From: Polyangia bacterium
Lineage (GTDB): Bacteria; Myxococcota_A; Polyangia; Nannocystales; Nannocystaceae
Assembly: GCA_030424595.1 (NCBI GenBank)
Contig: JAUHWG010000017.1
Span: 124,001 to 188,000 of the forward strand
Length of the DNA: 64,000 bases
Direction of reading: 5' to 3'
Below the pieces are notes generated by a model. That model ran no database searches and was not told the origin of the DNA. It saw nothing but the letters and a program-made list of their open reading frames with translations. Shown here piece by piece: positions 24,613 to 33,347 of the stretch (positions are counted from its first letter, which is position 1; the number at the start of each line of letters is the position of its first letter). A program made the translations under genes and the position numbers.

Positions 24613-25131
24613 CTAGCGGACGAAGACCATCCCTGGCTTGCCGTTCATCTGGCCGCCCGAGCAGGTGTCGTAGCAGCTGCGCCAGCCGCTGCCGGTGAGG
24701 CCGAAGCCGTTGCCGTTGACGTCACGGAAGTGGAAGGTGTCGGTATTGCTGGTGTAGCCGACCCAGTTGAACATCGACGTGTCGTCGCAGTTTCCGAGGA
24801 CCTTGGTCGGCTTGCCTACGAAGTAGTGGGTGTCCTGATGGACGTTAATAAAGTTGGCTACCACGGAGTGACGATAGGCCTCGCCGGCGAACGCCTTGCT
24901 GCCGTTGTGGCTACCGAAGAGGATCTGTCCGAACTCCAGCCCCTTGCCGGCCGCGTCGAGCGAGTAGGCCTGGCCGTCGCTCTGCAGCGATCCCTGCGCG
25001 GAGCGCCAGCCGAAGTTGGCGCCGTTGTCGGTCCCTGAACAGCCGGGCGAGCTCGGCGTGTTGCGCGAGCGACCGAGCAGGGTCCAACCACCGCCGTCGG
25101 TGGTCATGTCGCAGTAGCCGACATAGACCAC
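24613..25131 (-). pseudogene. 5'-truncated fibrinogen-like (FReD) domain protein
   Basis: The 172-codon frame starts with VYVGYCDMTTDGGGWTLLGR, the second part of the fibrinogen-related domain signature, and keeps the later conserved core (NWVGYTSNTDTFHFRDVNGNG, and the final Cys pair). A complete bacterial FReD protein should have about 30-60 further N-terminal domain residues and normally a signal sequence. Here the first possible codon (GTG 25131) is preceded directly by TAA in frame, and the sequence changes to AT-rich DNA beside the integrase gene. The gene therefore looks cut off by the island. It could be a short expressed protein, but the missing N-terminal part argues for a remnant. 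Confidence 0.72.
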
Positions 25132-25194
25132 TTAAGTGCCTGAAACTATTCAGTTTTGAAAAGCGCGTGCGCGCCCGTGACGTGTACGTACCAG
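25129..25194. other. Island junction, possible attachment-site region
   Basis: Between the truncated fibrinogen-like gene and the integrase stop there are 66 bases of AT-rich DNA. They hold a perfect palindrome CACTTAAGTG (25129-25138) and a small hairpin CTGAA-ACTA-TTCAG. Tyrosine integrases often act near their own gene, so the attachment core may lie here. I could not find a matching direct repeat at the other end of the island. Confidence 0.4.
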
Positions 25195-26376
25195 TTAGGC
25201 GCTCTCTTCCTCGATAAGCGCGATCGCAGTACGCAGCGCGCTCGGGGCGAGATGCATGTAGCGATCGGTCGTGCTCGAGTTCGCGTGACCGGCGAGCTCT
25301 TGGATTGCCTTCGGCGTAGCCCCGCGCGCGGCGAGCCGCGAGCAGAACGTGTGCCGGAGGATGTGCGTGCCCGTCTGCGGCATCTCGGCCGCGCGCTGGG
25401 CCTTGCGGACCAGCGAGACGATCACCCTCAGCGTTGGGTTGCCCGAACCCCGAGAGCGCGTGATCACCCGCGCCTCGTGGTCCTCGCTGCGCTGCTTCAT
25501 CGCCCGCAGGAGCTTCCGCAGGCGGGCGGTCATCACGACCTGTCGCGTACGGTTCCCCTTTGGCAGCCCGACCTTGCCCCGCCAGTCGTTCTCGACGACA
25601 TGGAGGACGCCGCGCTTGACGTCGCAGTTGACGAGACGGAGCGCAGCGATCTCCCCGCCGCGTAGACCCGCATCGCCGCCGAGGAGCACCGCCAGGAGGC
25701 AGCGCTCGTCGATCTCCCCAGCCGCTCGCACGAGCCGTTGGTAGGTGACCTCATCGTAGTAGGCGAAGCGATGACGCTGCGGCTTCAGCTTGCGAATCCG
25801 CGGCATCGTCGGGATCACACCCCACTCGACGCCCATCCGCAGCATCGCCCCCAGCACCTCGAGGATCGCGTTGACGCTCGAGGGCGCCTGGTGGGCGTAC
25901 TTGGCCTTGAGCCGCTGCACGTCCGCCTCATCGATCTGGTCGAGGGGTCGTGCCCCGAGGTTCGGCACCAGGTACGCCCTGATGTACTTTTTCCGGTTGT
26001 ACACGGTGCTCGGTTTGAGCCGGTTGGCGAGGACGTACTCCGTCATGAACCGCTCGCTGAACTCCTCCAGCGTCGGCATCTTCGCCGGAGCCCTGGCCTC
26101 CGCTTCGGCCCCGAGCTCGTGCCCATCACCGTCCTTGGTCTTGGTCTTCTTCTTGGTCTGCTGCTCCTCCTTCTCGTGCCCATGCAGGATCAGCCAGCGC
26201 TCCCGCTCGCGCGCCCACTTGAGGGCAGCCGAGCGGCTCGTCGCGCCGGGGATCTTCGCTCGTTCGCGAATCTTCCGGCCGTCGACGAGTTTGACGTGGA
26301 TGTCAGCCTGCCAGGTCACGGTGTTGGTCTCGGGGTAGACCCTCTCTCGGATCTTGATGCTCATTGACTCCTCCAT
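25195..26376 (-). CDS. Tyrosine recombinase (phage/island integrase)
   Basis: The 393-residue protein has an N-terminal arm-type/SAM-like region (about 100-200, SERFMTEYVLANRLKPSTVYN) and a catalytic domain. The catalytic residues are visible: Arg in GLRGGEIAALRL (about 232), His-x-x-Arg in HILRHTFC (about 339-342), His in LAGHANS, and Tyr in TTDRYMHL (about 371). A Lys/Thr/Glu-rich stretch (about 70-95) is a linker. It should integrate and excise the island. It starts at ATG 26376, overlapping the excisionase-like gene by 16 bp, and its stop lies next to the island edge. Confidence 0.93.
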   Translation of the reverse strand: MEESMSIKIRERVYPETNTVTWQADIHVKLVDGRKIRERAKIPGATSRSAALKWARERERWLILHGHEKEEQQTKKKTKTKDGDGHELGAEAEARAPAKMPTLEEFSERFMTEYVLANRLKPSTVYNRKKYIRAYLVPNLGARPLDQIDEADVQRLKAKYAHQAPSSVNAILEVLGAMLRMGVEWGVIPTMPRIRKLKPQRHRFAYYDEVTYQRLVRAAGEIDERCLLAVLLGGDAGLRGGEIAALRLVNCDVKRGVLHVVENDWRGKVGLPKGNRTRQVVMTARLRKLLRAMKQRSEDHEARVITRSRGSGNPTLRVIVSLVRKAQRAAEMPQTGTHILRHTFCSRLAARGATPKAIQELAGHANSSTTDRYMHLAPSALRTAIALIEEESA

Positions 26377-26597
26377 GAGCGCCCCTCTGTGCCTTCCCGG
26401 AGGAAGGCTAGCACGGTTTCGCGCATGAAGTAGAGCCTTCGGCCGACCCTCACCGTCCCCGGTATCTGGCCGCGGTAGACCCGGTCGTACACCGCCCGCC
26501 GCGAGCAGTGAAGCCAGCCTGCGAGCTCATCCGCCGTCATCAACGGCGACTCGCGCCGCCTGGTTGCCTCGTCTCGTTGTTCCGTCGCCCGTCCCAT
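26361..26597 (-). CDS. Excisionase-like helix-turn-helix protein
   Basis: The 78-residue protein begins at ATG 26597 with GGGAGG 8 bases upstream. It contains a winged-HTH of the MerR/excisionase type: LMTADELAGWLHCSRRAVYDRVYRGQIPGTVRVGRRLYFMRETVLAFL. Such proteins bend DNA at attachment sites and favour excision. It overlaps the integrase by 16 bp, so the two are coupled. A palindrome (26619-26631) just upstream may be its operator. Confidence 0.82.
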   Translation of the reverse strand: MGRATEQRDEATRRRESPLMTADELAGWLHCSRRAVYDRVYRGQIPGTVRVGRRLYFMRETVLAFLREGTEGRSWRSQ

Positions 26598-26818
26598 CGT
26601 CCGCCTCCCAGAGCCGGACCGGAGTCCGGTGAGATCTCAGGGTAAGGGGCGGCTCGTGGGCCGTCAGCGGGAGAGATCGCTCTATATGAATCAAGACCGG
26701 TGCGATCGGGAGCTGAGCTGCCTTGAGTACGTATAGACAGGCCGTCTCGTGCGACCGGTTCGGGCGGGTGCGTCACCGCTCCGCGATCGTCGGGCTCGTC
26801 GTTGTGTTTCTGAGACAT
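26540..26818 (-). CDS. Small unknown protein upstream of the excisionase
   Basis: The ATG at 26818 has a perfect AGGAGG spaced 5 bases upstream (minus strand), better than most starts here. The 92-residue product is polar, rich in Pro, Arg and Gly, without membrane helices or known motifs. It overlaps the excisionase start by 58 bp in another frame, which lowers confidence. It might be a short regulator or a leader peptide; nothing more can be said. Confidence 0.35.
   Translation of the reverse strand: MSQKHNDEPDDRGAVTHPPEPVARDGLSIRTQGSSAPDRTGLDSYRAISPADGPRAAPYPEISPDSGPALGGGRWDGRRNNETRQPGGASRR
26619..26631. promoter_or_regulatory. Palindrome upstream of the excisionase gene (possible operator)
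   Basis: ACCGGA-G-TCCGGT is a perfect 6-bp inverted repeat with a 1-base spacer, 21 bp before the excisionase start. It also lies inside the overlapping small reading frame. An operator for the HTH protein is a possibility only. Confidence 0.35.
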
Positions 26819-27015
26819 CAGACCTCCTGGTGGGTCTTCGAGTGCCTCTGGCGAGTCCGGTCACGACGCCCTTCGTCTGAAGCGTACGGAGTATCGGGGC
26901 GCTTCGGTGCCGCTGATCATGGAGACGGTCACGGCATCGGCGATTCGTCGATCCGAGGCGACGGCACGGTCAGCGTCGGCGGTCTCGACTGAGAGCCTGT
27001 GGATGGCTGGCTCAG

Positions 27016-29394
27016 TCAGGCTGGGGGCGCGGTGCCCTTGCGGTGTGGATCCAAGATCCACGCGTTTACTTGCCGCATAAAGTCCCAGATATCGCCGGTC
27101 TCTGGCTTTGCATACTCAGGCGTGTCGGGGTCCCAGCCAAGGCGATCCAGCGCCTGCTTGAACCACTTCGATTTGTCGTCGAGCGGCTGGAGGCCGAGGG
27201 GGCCGAGCCAAGACTCAAGTTCGCCGAGCGGGACGAGGAATACTCCATAGCGAGCGAGGTCCATGAGAAGGTGCTCGAAGATCTCACGCTCCTTCGAGGT
27301 TAGCCCTGCGATGACATTGTGTTTGAGCTTGGTCTTTTTGCAATCATCATTGTTGGGAGTTTGCTCTTTCGCGATCCGGTCGCGTAACGAGTCCCTAAAC
27401 TGTGCCCTCGCGAGCGCGATGCCGCCACGGATTGCATCCGGAATCTGGGCGGCAAGGAGAACCTTGGAGAGATCTCTGTCGAAGAGGACGTCGGCGTCAA
27501 CAACAGCCGCTGCGGCGACCCCCATCTCGCGAAGGGGGCGAATCATGTTTCCGACTGTCTGCCAGTTCTGCGCGTTCAAGAACGCACAGCTCTCAATTCC
27601 GTCTCCTGGGCTCCCGTAGCTGAGGAGGCGCATGTTGACCTCCTGATAGAGGGTGCGGTCCGCGGGTGCCTCGCAGACGACGGCCCCATCCGCGAAGAGG
27701 GCGGCAAGTGTCGACTCGCTGCGGAGAAGAGGATCTAGGGCTAACCGGCGAAGTGCGTTTGGACGAAGTAGGCGTGCCGCCGCCACCGGAGTTGAGCCTC
27801 GTTCATCGTAGCTAAGCCGCAGAATGTTCATATTGTGGGCTTGAGGTGCAAAACCCGCGATGAGGTCGGGGCTGTGCGTGGCGATGAACATCTGCATGTT
27901 CCTCTCGCAAGCGATTCGCCCGATAACAGATGCAAAGCGCCGAATGAGAGGCGGGTGTAGGAATGCCTCCGGCTCATCGATGAAGACGACGCTTGGGTTC
28001 TTCGCGAGGATCGCCGCAAACATTCCGATGAGCGCATGGATGCCATCTGAGCGCTGCTCAAGTGGGATCGCCTCGGCCATGAAGTCTCGGCTGGCCTGGT
28101 CGTAGCTGGCTTCAAGTCGCTCGGGAGGGGAGTTTCTTGCCAGTCTCCACTTCACTGCAGGGGTCGAGGTGACCATATCGATGACCAGTTGAGAGCCCAG
28201 GACCTCGGCGACCACAGCTCGCAGCTGCTCTCGATTCTCCTCGGATTTGAGTAGGGCCACTATTGGCGGGTCATCATCGCTGTCGTCGTCGAATGGGCCA
28301 AGGCCGCCGTCGTCGGTCATCGTCAGTCGAGTGAGGCCATCGAGGTAGAGGTGATCACGACCCCGGCGCTTTCGAGTGTCACGGTGAGACCATCCCAACT
28401 GCTCTTCAGCTGCCTGAAGTGTCTTCGAGAGTTCACGAAACGACTCAGGTGCTGCGAAAGACTGGGCGAGAGCCAGCGCGTAGTCAAAGCCCGGCAAGGT
28501 TCGGCTTGGTATGGTTGACAGGTCGTCTTTGAAGGCCTCTCTGAGCAATGCCGCGAAGAAAGCATTGTCTTGTAGTTTCGGTATGAATTCCCCAGCGACT
28601 AGGCCAGGATCTGTGAGGTCATCGAAGCTCGGTGAGGGGGGCTCGATCCCGAGTTCCTTTACGGCGGCTAGGCTGTGACTCCAGTAGTCCCTGAGAGCAT
28701 CCTCAAGCATCTCGAGTGGTGCGGTCCTAGCTAACGAAGCCTTGGCATCTTCAGATGAAGGCTTCTCATCTGTGTCGGGGGGGAGCGCGCCTTGTCGTCC
28801 TTCGGGTGGGGTGCTCTTGGCTCTGTGCTTGCCTAGAATGAGCAGGACTACGCCGAGCCCCAGCATCATGCTCAGAGGGGGATCGTCATCAATTAGCCCG
28901 ACGAGGTTTGACAGGTCTGTCAACTCCTCCGGCGCACTGGTCGCAACGATTTTTACGAGGCGCTGGGCAAGGTTGGCACCGTGGGAGTCTAGGCTCTCCG
29001 CGACTCGCTCGAGTGCCGGAATAAGTTTGTCCCAGGGTTGGAGTGGGATACCGGGTGGCCACTTTTTCTTGCCGGTTCCTTCGGCGAGAGCTTCAGCGAT
29101 GATCGCTCGTCGATTGGCGGCGATTTCGTCGTCAGGCCAGGCAACTTCTGCGACGATGAGCGAGGTCTCGACATCTAGCTTGTGATTCCAGATTCTTCGG
29201 AGTTTGCGTGTGAAGCTACGATCCGACTGATACCTGCGCGGGTTGGTCCCCGACAGCTCTCGCAAGAAGAGGCTCTTGCCTGCGTTGTTGGGGCCTACGA
29301 TGAGGTTGACCGGCCGAGCTGTGAAGCTGACCGGCTCCTCGTCAGGCTTTCCAGTTTCTCCGAAGGACAGGGTGATTTTGCCGAACGTGCTCAT
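27016..29394 (-). CDS. OLD-like ATPase with TOPRIM-type C-terminus
   Basis: The 792-residue protein has an ABC/SMC-type ATPase head: Walker A VGPNNAGKS at 33-41, a linker and insertions, Walker B VVFIDEPEAFLHP (about 470) and an H-loop FIATHSPDLIAGF. The C-terminal part contains GAVVCEAPADRTLY (TOPRIM-like Glu) and VVDADVLFDRD (Asp motif), as in overcoming-lysogenization-defect (OLD) nucleases. A DDDSDDD acidic insert lies between the two. OLD proteins are DNA-targeting nucleases found in defence islands; nuclease activity here is inferred. It lies downstream of the hsd operon with a lower GC content than its neighbours. Start ATG 29394. Confidence 0.75.
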   Translation of the reverse strand: MSTFGKITLSFGETGKPDEEPVSFTARPVNLIVGPNNAGKSLFLRELSGTNPRRYQSDRSFTRKLRRIWNHKLDVETSLIVAEVAWPDDEIAANRRAIIAEALAEGTGKKKWPPGIPLQPWDKLIPALERVAESLDSHGANLAQRLVKIVATSAPEELTDLSNLVGLIDDDPPLSMMLGLGVVLLILGKHRAKSTPPEGRQGALPPDTDEKPSSEDAKASLARTAPLEMLEDALRDYWSHSLAAVKELGIEPPSPSFDDLTDPGLVAGEFIPKLQDNAFFAALLREAFKDDLSTIPSRTLPGFDYALALAQSFAAPESFRELSKTLQAAEEQLGWSHRDTRKRRGRDHLYLDGLTRLTMTDDGGLGPFDDDSDDDPPIVALLKSEENREQLRAVVAEVLGSQLVIDMVTSTPAVKWRLARNSPPERLEASYDQASRDFMAEAIPLEQRSDGIHALIGMFAAILAKNPSVVFIDEPEAFLHPPLIRRFASVIGRIACERNMQMFIATHSPDLIAGFAPQAHNMNILRLSYDERGSTPVAAARLLRPNALRRLALDPLLRSESTLAALFADGAVVCEAPADRTLYQEVNMRLLSYGSPGDGIESCAFLNAQNWQTVGNMIRPLREMGVAAAAVVDADVLFDRDLSKVLLAAQIPDAIRGGIALARAQFRDSLRDRIAKEQTPNNDDCKKTKLKHNVIAGLTSKEREIFEHLLMDLARYGVFLVPLGELESWLGPLGLQPLDDKSKWFKQALDRLGWDPDTPEYAKPETGDIWDFMRQVNAWILDPHRKGTAPPA

Positions 29395-29439
29395 GGGGGA
29401 CCTCAGAGGCAGCGGGTCTAGGGGCAGAAGGCGGTCGCC

Positions 29440-30183
29440 CTACACCGCCCGGTGATCCGTCTCCCACCGCTCCAGCATTAACTTCCGCTCCGCCCAATCC
29501 GGCAGGCACCTCGCGAGCGTCTGCCAAAACTCAGGGCTGTGGTTGCGGTGACACAGATGGGCGACCTCATGGGCGACGACGTACTCCATCGCAGCAGCAG
29601 GCGCCTGGACGAGCCGCCAGTGGACGCGAACAACGCCATCCAGCCCGAGCGAGCCCCAGCGGCTCTTCGCCTCGGAGAGCCGGTAGCCCTTGGCTTCAAC
29701 CCCGAGGCGCTCCTCATGTCGGTGACCAAGGCGTCGCGCATCGCGCAGCGCCCGATCACGCAACCACCCATCGAAGGCGACCCGGATGGCCTCCAGCCGC
29801 CGGACACCGTCGAGCGCAGCCGGCACGGTCACGAGGAACTTCGACCGGCAGACGAGCTCCACCGCGTCAACATCACCGGCCTGAACATCGAGCATCAGCC
29901 ACCGCCCGCGGTACTGGAGCTTCGCGCCGGAGGCGTAGCGCTGGGTCAACAGCTTCTGGTGCTGCTCGTCGATCTCTCGGCGGGCGTCGAACAACCACCG
30001 CCGCTTGCGATCGACGAAGGCGAACACGCCGGACCCGCCCTCGAGCGGGGTGCCGACGGGGGCGACGACCTCCACCCCGCCGGGGGTAACGATGATCCGC
30101 TTCCGGGCCGCTCTCGAGCTGTAGCGGACCGCATAGGGGATCTCGGTGTCTCCGATCTGGAGGCTGTGTCCGGGGGACTCCAT
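29440..30183 (-). CDS. YgjP-like zinc metallopeptidase (DUF45/WLM type)
   Basis: The 247-residue protein carries the HEVAH motif (HExxH) in YVVAHEVAHLCHRNHSPEFW, with the third ligand expected in the same C-terminal segment, and an upstream LSEAKSRWGSLGLDGVVRVHWRLVQAP typical of YgjP. Length and layout match the YgjP family. Such genes often sit directly beside type I restriction-modification genes, as here, downstream of hsdR. A role in the system is suspected from that repeated association but not shown. Its start ATG at 30183 lies 56 bp from the hsdR stop. Confidence 0.87.
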   Translation of the reverse strand: MESPGHSLQIGDTEIPYAVRYSSRAARKRIIVTPGGVEVVAPVGTPLEGGSGVFAFVDRKRRWLFDARREIDEQHQKLLTQRYASGAKLQYRGRWLMLDVQAGDVDAVELVCRSKFLVTVPAALDGVRRLEAIRVAFDGWLRDRALRDARRLGHRHEERLGVEAKGYRLSEAKSRWGSLGLDGVVRVHWRLVQAPAAAMEYVVAHEVAHLCHRNHSPEFWQTLARCLPDWAERKLMLERWETDHRAV

Positions 30184-30239
30184 CGGCTACCGGGCTCCAG
30201 TCGGGATGCGCTTTGCTCGTCGGGCTCGCACGTCTGCTC

Positions 30240-33200
30240 CTAGGGCTTAGCGTAGTGGAGCACGGCGTAGTGCTCCACCTCCGACGGGATTTCTTTCTTC
30301 CAGCCGTCGAGGCCGAGGGGGCGTACCAGCTTACGAACTGTGCTGCGGAGGTCCTTCTTGAGCTGGCTCTTGTCCTGCCAGAGCGGCGGAGCGGACTCGT
30401 CGGAGGCGTAGAGCGCGTCGATCGCCTTGGCGACCTCCTGCATCTCCGTCAGCCCTGCTTCCCGGCCCTCCCCGTCAGCCTTGGTCGTGTCCGAGGGCTT
30501 CTCCGGATCGCCGTCGTCCGCGTCCTCGTCCGCGTCCTTCACCTGGAACTTCCGCAGGATCGAGTGGATCGAGAAGGCCCGCTCGCTCAGCCCGGTGCCT
30601 TGGTGGGCCTTATCCTCGGCGGCGACCTCCTTCGCGATCTCCGCCGCCAGATCCAGGAGCTGCTGGGCCTCGACGAGCCCGGCGTTGAACTTCTTGATCA
30701 GCTCCTTGATCCGGTCGGAGAACTTCTCGTAGCGGGCGGGGTTCTTCTCGGTCCGCTCCGCGGTCTCCTTCTTCAGCTCGGCGAGCTTGCGGACGGCGGC
30801 TTCTTTGATGTCCTCGGGGTTGTCGAAGTCATCCCAGAAGGCGGGGTCGGTGAGGCTGCGCAGCTTGCAGATCGACTTGAGGCCGGTGACCTCGAGGTGC
30901 TCGTCGAGCATCTCGCGGACCTTCTCGCTGTACTTTCTCCAGTCGGTCTCCTCGATCTTCTCGAAGTGGAGCTTGCCGTAGGGCAGGCAGGCGCCGACGA
31001 GCTTGAGGTCGGTCTTGTAGGGGAGCACCCTGGGATCGGGGGTCAGGGCCTGATAGGCCTTGAGGAAGGCGTCGGCCTTGGAGCGGAAGATGTACCAGCG
31101 GTCTTCGCTGCCGATGTGGGCGATGATCGCCTTGACGTCCTTGTCCGGGTCGCCGATCCGCGGCGCCTGCTTGATGAGGTCCATGACCTCCCGGTGGGCG
31201 ACCTTGAGCTCGTCGGCGAGCCTGTCGTAGTCCTGCATCGCGCTGGCGACGTCCTCCCGGCGGTAGGCCGAGAGCGCCTCGGTGAGGCGCTTGGAGACGC
31301 CGATGTAGTCGACGATGAGCCCGTGGTCCTTGGTGGCGCCGTAGCGGCGGTTGGTGCGGGCGATCGCCTGGAGCAGGTTGTGGTCCGTGAGCGGGTTGTC
31401 GAGGTACATCGTCTGCTCGATCGGCGCGTCGAAGCCGGTCAGGAGCTTGTTGCAGACGATGAGGAATTGCAGGGGAGACCCTGGCTCGATGAACTCGGCG
31501 ATCGCGGCCTTCGTCTCCTTCTCGTCGAGCTGGTGCTCGACCAGCTCCGGGTGCTGCTCCTTGTCGTGCTGCCCGGAGCTGTAGACACACTTCGACATGG
31601 CCGCGGCCTTCGCTCGGGCCTCGTCCTCGGGCAGCTTCTCGGACTTCACCAGGGTTCTGGTGATCACGTCGTCGAGGGCCTTCTTGTAGGCGACGCAGGC
31701 GAGCCGATCGATGGCGACGATCTGGGCCTTAAACCCGTCGCGCTGGACGTGCTTGCGGAAGTGGGTCCACAGGTCGAGGGCGATGAGCTTGATCCGGGGC
31801 TCGAAGCGGGCGAGGTCGCCCTTGGTGACCCCCCGACGCTTGAGCTCCTCGACCTTCTCTTCGGGCTCGTCGGAGAACCACATGTCGAAGACGACGTCGA
31901 GCTCCTTGTCGTGGAGGCTCCACTTCGTCATCCGGCCCTGGTAGAGGATCCGGACGGTCGCGCCGTCGGCGACGGCGTCGTCGATGCCGTACTTGTCGAG
32001 GTAGCGCTCGCCCTGGGCCCCGAAATTCTGGAACGTGTCGTGGTCGTTCTTCTTCACCGGTGTGCCGGTGAAGCCGAAGCGGACGGCCTTGGGGAGGATC
32101 GCCCGCAGGTAGGCGCCGAGATCCTTCTCTTGGGTACGGTGGCACTCGTCCACCATCAGGATCCACTTCTCCGAGCCCTCGATCTCGAGCTCGCGGAGGG
32201 CCGCCATCCGCTGGGCCTGGACCTTGGACTTGAGCCGCTCGTCCTCCCAGTTGAACTTGAAGATCGTCGAGATCACGGTCCGCCCGGAGACGCCGGGCAC
32301 AAGCTCCTGCTTGAGCTTGCTGACGCTCGTGGCGTTGATCGGGTTCGGCAGGCCGCAGGCGTCTAAGGTGGCGCTGATCTGGTCGTGGAGGTCGATCCGG
32401 TCGGTGATGATCAGCAGGTTCGGGTTTTGCAGCCGCTCGCTCGTCAGACCCCGGTGAAACTTGAGCTTGAGGGCGGCGAAGACCATCGTCAGGCTCTTGC
32501 CCGAGCCCTGGGTGTGCCAGATGAGCCCCGCCTGGTGCTCCCCCTCGGCGACCCGCTGGACCATCTTGTTGACCGCCCGGAACTGCTGGTAGCGGCAGAC
32601 CTTTTTCAGGGTCTTGCCGTCGCGGGTCTCGAAGACGATGAAGTGGGCGAGGATGTCGAGCAGCCGCGAGGGCTCTAGAAGGCTGTAGAGGCCCTTCTCG
32701 GTCTCGTCGGAGAATTCTTCTGGGGACCGCGGCCAGGGATCCCGCCAGCGCCCCCACCACTCCGAGGGGGCTCCGGTGGCCCCGTAGAGGAAGGTGATGT
32801 CGTTGGTGGCGATGTTGAAGAGGTTCGCCGCGAAGAGCCGCGGGATGTCGGCCTCGTACATGCGGATCTGGTCGATCGCGTCGAAGCTGTTCTGGCTCGG
32901 GTTTATCGGGCTCTTGGCCTCGATGACCACGACCGGGATCCCGTTGAGGTAGACGACGACGTCGGGCTTGCGCGTGGTCTCGCCGACGACCCGGAGCTGG
33001 CTCGTGACGGCCCAGTCGTTGTTCTCGGGGCGGTCGAAGTCCACGAGCCGGATCGTCCGGTGGGTCTCCTCGCCGGGGACCTTGCGGGAGTACTTGCCCC
33101 GCAGCACGTCGATCCACTTCGCGTTGTCGGAGATCCCGGCCAGGTCGTTATAGATGGCGCGGGCGGTGGCCTCGTCGAGGTGGTTGAGCTTGCGCAGGGC

Positions 33201-33347
33201 CAGGATCAGGACCGGCTTGAAGAGGACCTCGTTCTCGCGGGCGCGGAGGCCCCGGTGCTTTGCGGGGCCAATCACGCCGTAGCCCATGCCCTCCATGAAG
33301 CGGAGGATGGGCTTCTCGACGAGGGTTAGCTCGTTGGGGGTGCTCAT
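30240..33347 (-). CDS. hsdR: Type I restriction enzyme, R (HsdR) subunit
   Basis: The 1035-residue protein begins with an N-terminal nuclease domain: KPDVVVYLNGIPVVVIEAKSP (about 128-147) supplies the PD-(D/E)xK Asp and EAK motifs. The motor follows: Walker A HTQGSGKSLTM (278-288), a VDECHRTQ box II (about 400), FGFTGTPV, and later helicase motifs including AIARTNRRYG. This is the standard HsdR layout for ATP-driven DNA translocation and cleavage with the M and S subunits. Its start overlaps the hsdS stop by 4 bp. All catalytic motifs look intact. Confidence 0.96.
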   Translation of the reverse strand: MSTPNELTLVEKPILRFMEGMGYGVIGPAKHRGLRARENEVLFKPVLILALRKLNHLDEATARAIYNDLAGISDNAKWIDVLRGKYSRKVPGEETHRTIRLVDFDRPENNDWAVTSQLRVVGETTRKPDVVVYLNGIPVVVIEAKSPINPSQNSFDAIDQIRMYEADIPRLFAANLFNIATNDITFLYGATGAPSEWWGRWRDPWPRSPEEFSDETEKGLYSLLEPSRLLDILAHFIVFETRDGKTLKKVCRYQQFRAVNKMVQRVAEGEHQAGLIWHTQGSGKSLTMVFAALKLKFHRGLTSERLQNPNLLIITDRIDLHDQISATLDACGLPNPINATSVSKLKQELVPGVSGRTVISTIFKFNWEDERLKSKVQAQRMAALRELEIEGSEKWILMVDECHRTQEKDLGAYLRAILPKAVRFGFTGTPVKKNDHDTFQNFGAQGERYLDKYGIDDAVADGATVRILYQGRMTKWSLHDKELDVVFDMWFSDEPEEKVEELKRRGVTKGDLARFEPRIKLIALDLWTHFRKHVQRDGFKAQIVAIDRLACVAYKKALDDVITRTLVKSEKLPEDEARAKAAAMSKCVYSSGQHDKEQHPELVEHQLDEKETKAAIAEFIEPGSPLQFLIVCNKLLTGFDAPIEQTMYLDNPLTDHNLLQAIARTNRRYGATKDHGLIVDYIGVSKRLTEALSAYRREDVASAMQDYDRLADELKVAHREVMDLIKQAPRIGDPDKDVKAIIAHIGSEDRWYIFRSKADAFLKAYQALTPDPRVLPYKTDLKLVGACLPYGKLHFEKIEETDWRKYSEKVREMLDEHLEVTGLKSICKLRSLTDPAFWDDFDNPEDIKEAAVRKLAELKKETAERTEKNPARYEKFSDRIKELIKKFNAGLVEAQQLLDLAAEIAKEVAAEDKAHQGTGLSERAFSIHSILRKFQVKDADEDADDGDPEKPSDTTKADGEGREAGLTEMQEVAKAIDALYASDESAPPLWQDKSQLKKDLRSTVRKLVRPLGLDGWKKEIPSEVEHYAVLHYAKP

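Noticed and set aside
30213..32366. 717-codon plus-strand frame
   Set aside because: It is the shadow of hsdR: Leu/Val/Asp-rich with no motif, while the minus-strand frame has all HsdR motifs.
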